Shown here: positions 54,128 through 63,120 of the stretch, one piece after another
Position numbering within the stretch: the first letter of the stretch is position 1
Layout of the letters: every line of letters starts with the position of its first letter
Assembly (NCBI GenBank): GCA_025964625.1
Contig: JAOPYL010000262.1
Location: 1-64,000 of the forward strand
Direction: 5' to 3'
From: Actinoallomurus sp.
Lineage (GTDB): Bacteria > Actinomycetota > Actinomycetes > Streptosporangiales > Streptosporangiaceae
Length of the DNA stretch: 64,000 nucleotides
Position numbers and translations under genes: made by a program
Notes under the pieces: generated by a model
The model's input: the letters and a program-made list of their open reading frames with translations, nothing else
The model's database searches: none
Told to the model about the DNA's origin: nothing

Positions 54128-55202
54128 CAGATGCGCGGTGTGGAGACCCCGGTCTTCAGGCCGGGGAGGAAACGCCGCTCCCTCCTCGAAATGTCGGTGG
54201 TGGTCGATAGCGTGTTCGCATGCGGTTTCGTCTTCAGCCCACACCCGCCCAAGAGCGGGTGTTGCTGGAGCACTGCGCGCATGCCCGTTTTGTGTGGAAT
54301 CTTGCGGTGGAGCAGCATCAGCATTGGCGGCCGGGGCGTGCGGGTGCGCCGGGCTATGGGGAGCAGTCTGGGCAGTTGACCGAGGCGCGGAAGGAGTTCG
54401 GGTGGTTGGCGGCCGGGTCGCAGACGGTGCAGCAGCAGGCGTTGCGGGACTTCGCCCAGGCCATGAGCAACTTCTTCGCCGGTACGCACCGCAGGCCCAC
54501 CTGGCGCAAAGCCGGCCGGCATGAGGGGTTCCGGATCGTCGGGCAGCGCGGCAGCCACTGGGATGTGCGCCGGCTGTCCCGCAAGGTCGGTGAGGTGAAG
54601 ATCCCGAAGGTCGGCTGGGTACGGTTCCGCTGGTCCCGTCAGATTCCCGATCAGGTCAAGTCGTTCCGTGTCACCCGGGACCGGGCGGCGCGCTGGCATG
54701 CCGGGTTCGCCGCCATCCCCCCACCGGTCAACGGACCCGGTACGGGGGCGGTCGTCGGGGTGGATCGGGGTGTGGCCGTGTCCGCCGCGCTTTCGACCGG
54801 CGAGCTTCTGTCCGTACCCGGCCTGCGCGCGGCCGAGGCCAAGCGACTCCTGCGCCTGCAACGGAAGCTGGCACGCGCTAAGCGCGGCTCGAATCGGCTG
54901 GAGCAGAAGGCTTCTGGGCGGGTGGAGAGGGTCGATCCCGCGTACACGTCCCAGACCTGCAACCTCTGCGGGTATCGCGACCCGAGAAACCGTCAGAGTC
55001 AAGCGGTCTTCCGGTGTCGCGTCTGCGGGCATGTAGATCACGCGGGTGTGAACGCGGCCAAGAACATCGCCGTGGGGCGGACGGTGACCGCGCGGGGAGG
55101 CCGGCCGATGGGCGGGCCTGTGAACCGCGAACCTCAACCCGTTACCTCCTCCGGGTAGGGACGGGTTGGAATCCCCCGCCTTCAGGCGGGGGAGGACGTC
55201 AA
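54128..55202 (+). mobile_element. IS605/IS1341-type element with TnpB only
   Basis: The element holds a tnpB gene and no Y1 transposase. The left hairpin CCCCGGTC-TTCA-GGCCGGGG (54147-54166) and right hairpin CCCCCGCC-TTCA-GGCGGGGG (55173-55192) share loop TTCA and a following GGAGGA. The right end closes in TCAA, as in IS608-like elements. TTCAT directly left of it (54123-54127) could be the target motif and includes the cobQ start codon complement. The exact left edge is inferred. A second right end lies at 31014-31142. Confidence 0.75.
54220..55158 (+). CDS. tnpB: TnpB with an internal deletion, probably nuclease-dead
   Basis: A 312-residue relative of RNA-guided TnpB nucleases, which are usually near 370-400 residues. 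The N-terminal OrfB helix-turn-helix (1-36), the RuvC-I Asp182 ([12 protein letters not shown]), the zinc ribbon CNLC/CRVC (247-250, 266-269) and RuvC-III Asp273 are intact. Between KRGSNR (226) and [19 protein letters not shown] the usual 70-80 residues are missing, including the RuvC-II Glu block (normally near VEDL). The frame is preserved, so it may still bind its RNA and DNA but should not cleave. This could be decay or a dead binding protein. Confidence 0.85.
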   Translation: MRFRLQPTPAQERVLLEHCAHARFVWNLAVEQHQHWRPGRAGAPGYGEQSGQLTEARKEFGWLAAGSQTVQQQALRDFAQAMSNFFAGTHRRPTWRKAGRHEGFRIVGQRGSHWDVRRLSRKVGEVKIPKVGWVRFRWSRQIPDQVKSFRVTRDRAARWHAGFAAIPPPVNGPGTGAVVGVDRGVAVSAALSTGELLSVPGLRAAEAKRLLRLQRKLARAKRGSNRLEQKASGRVERVDPAYTSQTCNLCGYRDPRNRQSQAVFRCRVCGHVDHAGVNAAKNIAVGRTVTARGGRPMGGPVNREPQPVTSSG

Positions 55203-55249
55203 CTCGTTGGACACGGTGTGCGACAGCAGGCGTCGATCCGGGGAGTGAG

Positions 55250-55861
55250 ATGGCCTTGAAGCGTGAATGGCGGCGCGTCGGCGCGGCGTCGGCGACGGTG
55301 TCCGCCGGTGCTCTGGTGTTCTTCGCCGCGGGCACCGGCCCCGCCTCGGCGGAAACCCGCCTCAACGTCCAGAGCAGCGGCGACTGCAAGCTCGGCGGCC
55401 TGCTGTGCGGCATCCTCGGCGGCGGCAAGGGCAAGCCGGCGACACCGCCCAAGCCCTCCGGCGGCCAGACCGGCAAGCCCAAGTCCAAGCCCAGGCCCAA
55501 ATCCGCTCCCGCCCATCCCGAGCACGGTGGTTCTGGTTCCGGCTCTGGCAGCGGATCCGCCCCGATCCGGCAGCCGATGGCACCGCCCGCCGCCGACACC
55601 GGCCCCGCGGCCGCCGAGGTGACGTCGCCACAGCGGACACCGCCCGCGCTGCCCGACATCACGTCGCAGAACCCGGTCGTCTTCCCCGAGGCGGCGCCCG
55701 GCGAGCAGCCGTCGCAGGCGCACCTCGTCGCGGCGACGGCACCGGCCGACGGCACGATGCCGCCCCTGCTGGTCGCGACCGCGTCGGGCATCATCGGCGC
55801 CGTGGCCGCACTCAACCTGAGCGTACTGAACCGCCGCCTGCGCCGCCCGCGGCACCGCTGA
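55250..55861 (+). CDS. secreted proline/glycine-rich protein with C-terminal membrane helix
   Basis: A 203-residue protein without a recognised family. A signal peptide (MALKREWRRVGAAS, hydrophobic GALVFFAAGTGPASA) is followed by two nearby cysteines in DCKLGGLLCGILGGG, a Lys/Pro-rich segment, a GSGSGSGSGS stretch and a long Pro/Ala linker. The last 35 residues form a hydrophobic helix with a basic tail (LLVATASGIIGAVAALNL, RRLRRPRHR), so it may be membrane-held. GGGAG precedes the ATG at 55250, 48 bases after the TnpB element. Confidence 0.65.
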   Translation: MALKREWRRVGAASATVSAGALVFFAAGTGPASAETRLNVQSSGDCKLGGLLCGILGGGKGKPATPPKPSGGQTGKPKSKPRPKSAPAHPEHGGSGSGSGSGSAPIRQPMAPPAADTGPAAAEVTSPQRTPPALPDITSQNPVVFPEAAPGEQPSQAHLVAATAPADGTMPPLLVATASGIIGAVAALNLSVLNRRLRRPRHR

Positions 55862-55899
55862 CCGCGAGGGCGGCAACGGCAGCGGCAGCGGGCGCCCGC

Positions 55900-56664
55900 T
55901 CAGCCGCCGACGGCGTGAAATCCGCCGTCGACGTGCACGATCTCGCCGGTCGTCGCGGGGAACCAGTCGGACAGCAGCGCCACGCAGGCCTTCGCGGTGG
56001 GCTCGGGATCGGCGACGTCCCAGCCTAGCGGGGCCTTCTCCGGCCAGAGGTCGGTGAACTCCTGGAAGCCGGGGATGCTCTTGGCCGCCATCGTCTTGAG
56101 CGGACCGGCCGCCACGAGGTTGACGCGCACGCCGTCCGGGCCGAGGTACTTGGCGAGGTAACGGGCCGTTGACTCCAGGCCCGCCTTCGCCACGCCCATC
56201 CAGTCGTACACCGGCCAGGCCTGGGTGGCGTCGAAGTCGAGCCCGACCACGGATCCGCCGTTCTTCATGAGCGGCAGGCAGGCGGCCGTCAGCGACTTGA
56301 GGGAGTACGCCGAGATCTGCATGGCGGTCGCCACGTCGTCCCACGGCGTGTTCATGAAGTTGCCGCCGAGCGCGGTCTGCGGCGCGAACCCGATGGAGTG
56401 CACGACGCCGTCGAGGCCGTCGACGTGCTCCCCCACCCGGTCGGCCAGGCCGTCGAGGTGCTCGGTGCTGGTCACGTCGAGCTCGATCACCGGCGCGGTG
56501 TCCGGGAGCCGCTTGGCGATGCGCTCCACGAGCGACATACGGCCGAACCCCGTCAGCACGACGGTGGCACCCTCCTGCTGGGCCAGCCGCGCGATGTGAA
56601 AGCCGATGGAGGCGTCGGTGAGGACGCCGGTGACGAGGATCCGTTTGTCGTCGAGAATGCCCAT
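55900..56664 (-). CDS. inhA: enoyl-ACP reductase (NADH)
   Basis: A 254-residue FabI/InhA-type reductase of type II fatty acid synthesis. GILDDKRILVTGVLTDASIGFHIA gives the dinucleotide motif in two parts, HSIGFAP the substrate region, and YDWMGVAKAGLESTARYLA the Tyr-x6-Lys catalytic pair. It follows fabG without a gap in the fabG-inhA order known from mycobacteria, so the two probably act together on elongation. Confidence 0.94.
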   Translation of the reverse strand: MGILDDKRILVTGVLTDASIGFHIARLAQQEGATVVLTGFGRMSLVERIAKRLPDTAPVIELDVTSTEHLDGLADRVGEHVDGLDGVVHSIGFAPQTALGGNFMNTPWDDVATAMQISAYSLKSLTAACLPLMKNGGSVVGLDFDATQAWPVYDWMGVAKAGLESTARYLAKYLGPDGVRVNLVAAGPLKTMAAKSIPGFQEFTDLWPEKAPLGWDVADPEPTAKACVALLSDWFPATTGEIVHVDGGFHAVGG

Positions 56665-57408
<744 letters not shown>

Positions 57409-57484
57409 CTACCGGCAGGTAGCACGATGACGCCACCGCCAATGGTGACCGGCCGGTCTTTGTAGGACGCGATAGGTTGCAGCA

Positions 57485-58984
57485 GTGCGAGAGATCGATC
57501 CAGACTTTGCCGCCCTGCCGATGCGCGCGCTCGCCGACGCCGCGCTGTCCAGAGCGCGGGAGCTCGGCGCCGAGCACGTCGACTTCCGCCTCGAACGGAT
57601 CCGCCATCAGACCCTTCGCCTGTCCGACGGCCGCCTGGAGACCGCGATCGACGCCGACGACATCGGCTTCGCCGTGCGCGTCGTCAAGGACGGCACGTGG
57701 GGATTCGCCGCGGGAATCGACCTGACGACCGGTGCGGCCGCCCGCGTGGCCGAACAGGCGGTCGAGGTCGCCAAGGTGTCCGCCGCCATCAACCGGGAAC
57801 GCATCGAGCTCGCCGCCGAACCGGCGCACGGCGAGCGGGTCTGGACCTCCTCCTACGTCATCGATCCGTTCACCGTGCCCATCCGTGACAAGGTCGCCCT
57901 GCTGGCCGACTGGAGCGGGCGGCTGCTGTCCGACGACCGGGTCGCCCACGTCGACGCCTCGCTGCTGCAGGTGAAGGAGTACAAGTTCTACGCCGACGCG
58001 GCGGGCACCGTCACCACCCAGCAGCGGGTGCGGCTGCACCCCGTCCTCAACGCGGTCGGCATCCGGGACGGTGGGTTCGACACGATGCGCACGCTCGCCC
58101 CGCCGGTGGGCCGGGGCTATGAGTACCTCACCGGCTCCGGGTGGGAATGGGACGACGAGCTGGCCCGGATCCCCGAGCACCTCGCCGAGAAGCTGGCCGC
58201 GCCGTCGGTCGAGGCGGGTGTGTACGACCTCATCGTCGACCCGTCCAACCTGTGGCTGACGATCCACGAGTCGATCGGGCACGCCACCGAGCTGGACCGG
58301 GCCCTGGGGTACGAGGCGGCATACGCCGGGACGTCGTTCGCCACCCCCGACAAGCTCGGCACGCTGCAGTACGGCTCGAAGATCATGAACATCGTGGGCG
58401 ACCGCACGGCCGAGCACGGCCTCGCGACCATCGGCTACGACGACGAGGGCGTCGAGACGCAGCGCTGGGACATCATCCGCGACGGCCGGTTCGTCGGCTA
58501 CCAGCTCGACCGGCGGATCGCGCACCTGACCGGGCAGAAGCGCTCGAACGGCTGCGCGTTCGCCGACTCCCCGTCCAGCATGCCGCTGCAGCGCATGGCG
58601 AACGTCTCCCTGGAGGCAGCCACGGACGGCCCGTCCACCGAGGAGCTGATCTCCGGGGTCGACCGCGGCATCTATGTCGTCGGTGACAAGAGCTGGTCGA
58701 TCGACATGCAGCGCTACAACTTCCAGTTCACCGGCCAGCGTTTCTACAAGATCGAGAACGGCCGGCTCGCCGGCCAGCTGCGCGACGCCGCCTACCAGGC
58801 GAACACCACCGACTTCTGGAACTCGATGGAGGCCGTGGGCGGCCCGGAGACGTACGTCCTCGGCGGCGCCTTCAACTGCGGCAAGGGCCAGCCCGGTCAG
58901 GTCGCGCCGGTCAGCCACGGAACGCCCTCCGCCCTGTTCCGCGGCGTCAACATCCTCAACGCGGTCAAGGAGGCCGGTCAGTGA
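57485..58984 (+). CDS. tldD: metalloprotease subunit TldD
   Basis: A 499-residue TldD protein of the TldD/TldE peptidase. The zinc motif HESIGHATELD (near residue 260) is intact. YGSKIMNIVGDRTAEHGLA, DDEGVETQRWDIIRDGRFVGY and SNGCAFADSPSSMPLQRMANV are typical. TldD/E degrade unfolded peptides and mature some RiPP toxins. It overlaps tldE by four bases. The GTG start lies about 115 bases from the divergent fabG. Confidence 0.94.
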   Translation: MREIDPDFAALPMRALADAALSRARELGAEHVDFRLERIRHQTLRLSDGRLETAIDADDIGFAVRVVKDGTWGFAAGIDLTTGAAARVAEQAVEVAKVSAAINRERIELAAEPAHGERVWTSSYVIDPFTVPIRDKVALLADWSGRLLSDDRVAHVDASLLQVKEYKFYADAAGTVTTQQRVRLHPVLNAVGIRDGGFDTMRTLAPPVGRGYEYLTGSGWEWDDELARIPEHLAEKLAAPSVEAGVYDLIVDPSNLWLTIHESIGHATELDRALGYEAAYAGTSFATPDKLGTLQYGSKIMNIVGDRTAEHGLATIGYDDEGVETQRWDIIRDGRFVGYQLDRRIAHLTGQKRSNGCAFADSPSSMPLQRMANVSLEAATDGPSTEELISGVDRGIYVVGDKSWSIDMQRYNFQFTGQRFYKIENGRLAGQLRDAAYQANTTDFWNSMEAVGGPETYVLGGAFNCGKGQPGQVAPVSHGTPSALFRGVNILNAVKEAGQ

Positions 58985-60372
58985 GTACCCCGCAGGAGAC
59001 GGTCGAACGGGCGCTGCGGTTCTCCCGCGCGGACGACTGCACCGTCATCGCCGACGAGTCCACCGGCGCCAACCTGCGCTGGGCGGGCAATACGCTCACC
59101 ACCAACGGCGTCACCCGGTCCCGGCGGCTCACCGTCATCGCCATCGTCCACAAGGCCGAAGGCGTCTCCGCGGGCGTGGTGTCGCGGGCCGGGGTCGCCC
59201 CGGATCAGGTCGAGGACCTCGTCCGCGCCGCGGAGCGCGCTGCGGCGCAGAGCGGTCCGGCCGAGGACGCCGCGCCCCTCATCGACGCGGCCCACTCGGG
59301 CCACGGCAGCGCGTGGGACGACCCTCCGGCCGAGACTTCGGTCGGCGTCTTCGAGGGGTTCGCCCCCAGTCTCGGCGAGGCGTTCGCCGCGGCCGAGGGC
59401 GACGCCCAGCGGCTGTACGGCTTCGCCCAGCACGAGATGAACTCCACGTTCGTGGGCACGTCCACGGGGCTGCGGCTGCGTTTTGACGAGCCGACCGGCA
59501 AGGTCGAGCTGAACGCGAAGACGGCCGACATGTCCCGGTCCGCGTGGGCCGGCGCCGGTACCCCCGACTTCCGCGACGTCGACGTCGCGGCGCTGACCGG
59601 CGAGCTGGCCCGCCGCCTGAAGTGGGGCGAACGGCGCATCGAGCTGCCCGCCGGCCGCTACGAGACGCTGCTGCCGCCGAGCGCCGTCTCGGACCTGATG
59701 ACCTACCTGTACTGGTCGGCCGGTGCCCGCGACGCCCATGACGGCCGCACCGTCTTCAGCAGGCCCGGAGGCGGCACGCGGGTCGGCGAGACGCTGTCCG
59801 GGCTGCCGGTCCGGCTTTACAGCGACCCGGCCGCGCCGGGACTCGAGTGCACACCGTTCGTGGTCGCCCACGCCTCCAGCCGCGACTCCTCGGTCTTCGA
59901 GAACGGTCTGGCGTTGCGCGGCGCGGACTGGATCTCCGACGGAAAGCTCGCCGCCCTCCTTCAGACCCGCCAGTCGGCCGCGCTCACCGGCCTGCCGCTC
60001 ACGCCCGGAGTCGACAACCTCCTGATGGAGCTGCCCGGCGCGACGGCCACCCTCGACGAGATGGTCGCCAGGACCCGGCGCGGGCTGCTGCTCACCTGCC
60101 TGTGGTACATCCGCGAGGTCGATCCGCAGTCGCTGCTGCTGACCGGGCTCACGCGCGACGGCGTCTACCTCGTCGAGGACGGCGAGGTCGTCGGCGAGGT
60201 GAACAACTTCCGGTTCAACGAGAGCCCGGTCGGCCTGCTGTCCCGGCTGGCGGAGGCGGGCGGTACGCAGCGCACCCTCGGACGGGAGTGGTCGGACTAC
60301 TTCACCCGCACCGCGATGCCGCCGCTCCGCGTCGCCGACTTCAACATGTCGACGGTCAGCAAGGCGAGCTGA
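58981..60372 (+). CDS. tldE: metalloprotease subunit TldE/PmbA
   Basis: A 463-residue partner of TldD. It has the PmbA/TldD fold with [46 protein letters not shown] and [18 protein letters not shown] but no HExxxH motif, as expected for the regulatory subunit. The GTG start is coupled to tldD by a four-base overlap. No RiPP precursor gene was noticed nearby. Confidence 0.92.
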   Translation: MSTPQETVERALRFSRADDCTVIADESTGANLRWAGNTLTTNGVTRSRRLTVIAIVHKAEGVSAGVVSRAGVAPDQVEDLVRAAERAAAQSGPAEDAAPLIDAAHSGHGSAWDDPPAETSVGVFEGFAPSLGEAFAAAEGDAQRLYGFAQHEMNSTFVGTSTGLRLRFDEPTGKVELNAKTADMSRSAWAGAGTPDFRDVDVAALTGELARRLKWGERRIELPAGRYETLLPPSAVSDLMTYLYWSAGARDAHDGRTVFSRPGGGTRVGETLSGLPVRLYSDPAAPGLECTPFVVAHASSRDSSVFENGLALRGADWISDGKLAALLQTRQSAALTGLPLTPGVDNLLMELPGATATLDEMVARTRRGLLLTCLWYIREVDPQSLLLTGLTRDGVYLVEDGEVVGEVNNFRFNESPVGLLSRLAEAGGTQRTLGREWSDYFTRTAMPPLRVADFNMSTVSKAS

Positions 60373-60385
60373 GCTCCACCGGTCG

Positions 60386-60404
60386 CGCCGGCATTGAGCC
60401 GGCG
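60386..60404. terminator. hairpin after tldE
   Basis: CGCCGGC-ATTGA-GCCGGCG is a perfect 7-bp stem in the 49-base gap between the convergent tldE and HAD genes. Confidence 0.6.
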
Positions 60405-60421
60405 TGCCGGGCCGTGCTCGC

Positions 60422-61090
60422 TCACGCGGTCAGCCTGGCCGTGAGCTCCTCCAGGCCGGCCACGATCAGGTCCGGCCCAGGCCCCACGGGCAGCGGGGCC
60501 TGGCCGGGCCGGCGGACGAACGCCGCGCGTGCCCCGGCCGCCTGGGCGCCCGCACAGTCCCAGCCGTGCGCGGCGACCAGCAGTAGGTCGCCGATGCCTG
60601 CTCCCAGGCGGTCCGCCGCGTGGTGGTACGGCTCCGCCGCGGGCTTCAGCCGGCGTACCTCGTCCGCCGACACCACCTCGTCGAAGAGGGGCGCCAGGTT
60701 CGCGTTCCGAAGCTGCGACCGTACGACGGCGAGCGGGTTGTTGGTGAGGGCGGCGATCCGGAAGCCGTGATCGCGGAGGGTCGTGAGTGCCTCCGGCACG
60801 TCGGGGTGGGGCGGCAGATGGACGAACTCCCGTGCGAGTCGGTCCCGGTCGCCGGGGCCGATCCGCCGCCCCAGCCGGTGGGCCAGAGATTCGAGACAGG
60901 CGACGCCGAGGTCGGCGAAGTTCTCGTAGCGGCCGGTGATGGTGGTCACCATCGCGGCCTGCAGCAGAGTGGCGAACCACTCACCGCGGGCGGCCACGGC
61001 GCCCAGGATCTCTTCGAAGCAGGGGTCGAGCGCGGTCAGGTCCAGCAGTGTCTCGTTGACGTCGAAGACGATCGCCTGGGGTGAGGTCAC
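60422..61090 (-). CDS. haloacid dehalogenase, type II (HAD family)
   Basis: A 222-residue HAD hydrolase. Motif I is AIVFDVNETLLDLTAL with nucleophile Asp9, motif II AALTNNPLAVV, motif III Lys in RRLKPAAEPY, and motif IV VAAHGWDCAGAQAAGARAAFV with the type II Asp. It hydrolyses small haloacids or an unknown phosphate-free substrate. A GTG at 61090 fits the conserved start; the longer upstream frame lies antisense in other genes. Confidence 0.9.
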   Translation of the reverse strand: MTSPQAIVFDVNETLLDLTALDPCFEEILGAVAARGEWFATLLQAAMVTTITGRYENFADLGVACLESLAHRLGRRIGPGDRDRLAREFVHLPPHPDVPEALTTLRDHGFRIAALTNNPLAVVRSQLRNANLAPLFDEVVSADEVRRLKPAAEPYHHAADRLGAGIGDLLLVAAHGWDCAGAQAAGARAAFVRRPGQAPLPVGPGPDLIVAGLEELTARLTA

Positions 61091-61104
61091 GCCGCCAGTC
61101 TGGC

Positions 61105-61317
61105 TCAGGAGTCCTCGAGGCGGAACCCGACCTTGAGCCCGACCTGGTAGTGCGCCACGTCGCCGTCGACGATCTGGCCCCGCACCTCGGTGATCTCGAA
61201 CCAGTCGAGGTGACGGAGCGTCTGACCGGCCCTCCTGATCGCGTTGCGGACGGCCGCGTCCACGCTGTCCGGCGAGGTTCCGACGATCTCCGTCACGCGG
61301 TAAGTGCGCTCCGACAT
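61105..61317 (-). CDS. dodecin
   Basis: A 70-residue flavin-storage protein. TYRVTEIVGTSPDSVDAAVR, then HLDWFEITEVRGQIVDGDVA and a VGLKVGFRLE end match dodecins; Trp in LDWFE is the flavin-stacking residue. GGAGG four bases before the ATG at 61317 fixes the start. It precedes the leftward HAD gene by 14 bases and may be co-transcribed. Twelve copies would form a hollow shell binding FMN or related flavins. Confidence 0.93.
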   Translation of the reverse strand: MSERTYRVTEIVGTSPDSVDAAVRNAIRRAGQTLRHLDWFEITEVRGQIVDGDVAHYQVGLKVGFRLEDS

Positions 61318-61411
61318 GGTGCCTCCTGTGGCCGTGATGAACAGGTGATGATCGTCCTTCCCACCCTCCCCGCCGCCATGCGACGGAGTCCGTTCGGGCA
61401 AGCTGACAGCC

Positions 61412-62470
61412 GTGTTCTCCAGTCACGCGGACTACCGGAAGCTCGAGGACAGGGCCCGGCGGGTCCTGGACCCGGGCGTCTTCGACTTCTACGCGGGGGG
61501 CTCCGGCGACGAGACGACGCTCGCCGCCAACGAGGCCGCCTGGGGCCGGATATCGCTGCGCCCGCACGTGCTCCGCGACGTTTCCGGAGTCGACATCCGC
61601 ACGCGAGTGCTCGGCCAGGAGCTCGCCGGCCCGGTGTGCGTGGCGCCGGTGGGCTATCAGACGCTCGCGCATCCGGAGGGAGAGCTCGTGACGGCCCGCG
61701 GCGCGCGGCGGGCCGGCGCGCTGCTGACGGTGTCCTCACGCAGTTCGCGGAGGATCGAGGACGTGGCCGCCGAGGCGGGACCCTGGTGGTTCCAGGCGTA
61801 CGTGCTGCGTGACCGCGGGCTGACCCGGGAGCTCGTGTGCCGTGCGGCGGCCGCGGGGGCGACGGCGCTCACCCTCACCGGCGACACCCCCTACCTGGGC
61901 CGGCGGAGACGCGACCGCGATCCCGGGTTGATCCCGGACGAGATCTTCCGCGTGAACCTCGGCGACGGGTTCGACCGGGCACTGGCCGAGCAGGCGTCCG
62001 ACGTCACCTACGACGACATCGCGTGGCTCCGTGAGGTCTCCGGGCTTCCGGTCGTGGTCAAGGGTGTGCTGCGCGGCGACGACGCGCGGGAATGCGCCGC
62101 CGCGGGCGCGTCGGGGGTGTGGGTGTCGAACCACGGCGGGCGGCAGCTCGACGGCGCGGTGGCGACCGCCGAGGCGCTGCCGGAGGTGGCCGCCGCCGTG
62201 GGCGACCTGGTGGAGGTCTACGCCGACGGCGGCGTGCGTACCGGCGTCGACGTGCTCCGCGCGCTGGCTCTCGGCGCCAGGGCGGTGTTCGTGGGCCGTC
62301 CGGTGCTGTGGTGCCTGGCCACGGGCGGCGAGGATGGTGTGGCAGCCGGCCTGGCCGAGCTGTCCGAAGGACTCGCGCACGCGATGGGGCTGGCCGGCGT
62401 GACCGTGATCGCGGAGATCACCGGGGGCTTGTGCCATCCCGCCGCCGGGAGGAATAACGTGGAGGGGTGA
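61412..62470 (+). CDS. FMN-dependent alpha-hydroxy-acid oxidase
   Basis: A 352-residue TIM-barrel flavoenzyme (lactate/glycolate oxidase family). VFDFYAGGSGDETTLAANEAAW near the start, LTLTGDTPYLGRRRRD, VVVKGVLRGDDARE with the flavin Lys, and SNHGGRQLDGAVATAEALPE with the catalytic His/Arg are conserved. It oxidises a 2-hydroxy acid; the substrate is unknown. GTG start; the DUF3099 gene overlaps by four bases. Confidence 0.92.
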   Translation: MFSSHADYRKLEDRARRVLDPGVFDFYAGGSGDETTLAANEAAWGRISLRPHVLRDVSGVDIRTRVLGQELAGPVCVAPVGYQTLAHPEGELVTARGARRAGALLTVSSRSSRRIEDVAAEAGPWWFQAYVLRDRGLTRELVCRAAAAGATALTLTGDTPYLGRRRRDRDPGLIPDEIFRVNLGDGFDRALAEQASDVTYDDIAWLREVSGLPVVVKGVLRGDDARECAAAGASGVWVSNHGGRQLDGAVATAEALPEVAAAVGDLVEVYADGGVRTGVDVLRALALGARAVFVGRPVLWCLATGGEDGVAAGLAELSEGLAHAMGLAGVTVIAEITGGLCHPAAGRNNVEG

Positions 62471-62820
62471 GGGTCCCATCCCGGCGCCGGCGGCGCGACA
62501 GGCCGGCCGTCTACACCGTCACCGACGCGCACAGGCCGCTGTCGGAGGACATCGGCTACCGCGAGCGGCGCTATCTCATCACGATGGGCGTCCGCGCTCT
62601 GTGCTTCGTGCTGAGCATCGTGTTCGCGGTGACGCTGCACGGCCCCTGGCGATGGCTGGCGGTCGTCGCTCTGCTCGGCGCGGTGATCCTGCCTTATGTT
62701 GCGGTCATCTTTGCCAACGGCGGACGCGAGCCGGACAGCAGTGCCCGGTTCGCCCCGTATGATCCGAAATCACCGCCCGAGAAACGGATTTCCGGGCCCC
62801 GGGACCAAATCGGCCCGTGA
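62467..62820 (+). CDS. DUF3099 membrane protein
   Basis: A 117-residue actinobacterial protein. A basic start leads to AVYTVTDAHRPLSEDIGYRE with RRYLI, then two helices (ALCFVLSIVFAVTL and WLAVVALLGAVILPYVAVIFAN) and a polar tail. The function of DUF3099 is unknown. The GTG overlaps the oxidase stop (GTGA), so translation is coupled. Confidence 0.9.
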   Translation: MRVPSRRRRRDRPAVYTVTDAHRPLSEDIGYRERRYLITMGVRALCFVLSIVFAVTLHGPWRWLAVVALLGAVILPYVAVIFANGGREPDSSARFAPYDPKSPPEKRISGPRDQIGP

Positions 62821-62827
62821 CAAGCTC

Positions 62828-62859
62828 TTGACTAACTGAGGGGGGGTTCGGTGTACGAT
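62828..62859 (+). promoter_or_regulatory. candidate promoter of the three-hairpin RNA
   Basis: TTGACT (62828-62833) and TACGAT (62854-62859) resemble -35 and -10 boxes, with a longer than usual 20-base spacer. A start seven bases on would begin the transcript at the first hairpin. Confidence 0.4.
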
Positions 62860-62866
62860 TTGTACC

Positions 62867-62974
62867 GGCGCTCTGGTCCCCCGTCGGGGCGCCCGTGCCG
62901 GTGTTCCGGGCCCCCGTCGGAACACCGATGATCGCGACGCCGGGAGGATTGCCCCCGTATCCTCCCGGCGTCGC
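62867..62974 (+). ncRNA. candidate 6C-like small RNA with three C-loop hairpins
   Basis: Three consecutive stem-loops fill this gap. Hairpin 1 is GGCGCTC/GGGCGCC (62867-62893, one G-U pair) with loop TGGTCCCCCGTCG. Hairpin 2 is CGGTGTTCC/GGAACACCG (62899-62927) with loop GGGCCCCCGTC. Hairpin 3 is GCGACGCCGGGAGGA with its perfect complement (62934-62974) and loop TTGCCCCCGTA. All loops expose CCCCCGT. Actinobacterial 6C RNAs carry C-rich hairpin loops that pair with G-rich ribosome sites. No gene fits here. The 6C assignment is inference; the repeated loop is directly visible. Confidence 0.6.
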
Positions 62975-62986
62975 CATTCTCCGACT

Positions 62987-63018
62987 TGGAGCGACCGGCA
63001 ATAGGACTGCCGGGCTCG
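62987..63018 (+). repeat. hairpin repeat, copy 3 (reference copy)
   Basis: The element has the stem CCGGCA-ATAGGAC-TGCCGG with outer GAGC and GCTC able to extend the stem around a GA bulge. It lies 13 bases behind the three-hairpin RNA and on the same strand. Other copies are at 12934-12956 and 10102-10131. Confidence 0.65.
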
Positions 63019-63078
63019 AGATTCCCGGTCGGCCTGCGATAGCCGATAACGCGGCCGAGGCCCCCGAAACGCTGGCGT

Positions 63079-63102
63079 GGGCCCGGTCCTGGGACCGGGC
63101 CC
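63079..63102. terminator. palindromic hairpin before the ABC permease stop
   Basis: GGGCCCGGTCC and GGACCGGGCCC (63079-63089, 63092-63102) are perfect 11-base arms with only two bases between. It lies 19 bases past the stop of the leftward permease gene and probably ends that transcript. Confidence 0.6.
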
Positions 63103-63120
63103 GCGCGTGATCAGCGTCTG

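Noticed and set aside
54127-55815. A 562-codon minus-strand frame across the TnpB element
   Set aside because: It is antisense to tnpB and the secreted-protein gene. Its resemblance to part of the 30358-31524 frame only reflects the shared 129-bp element end.
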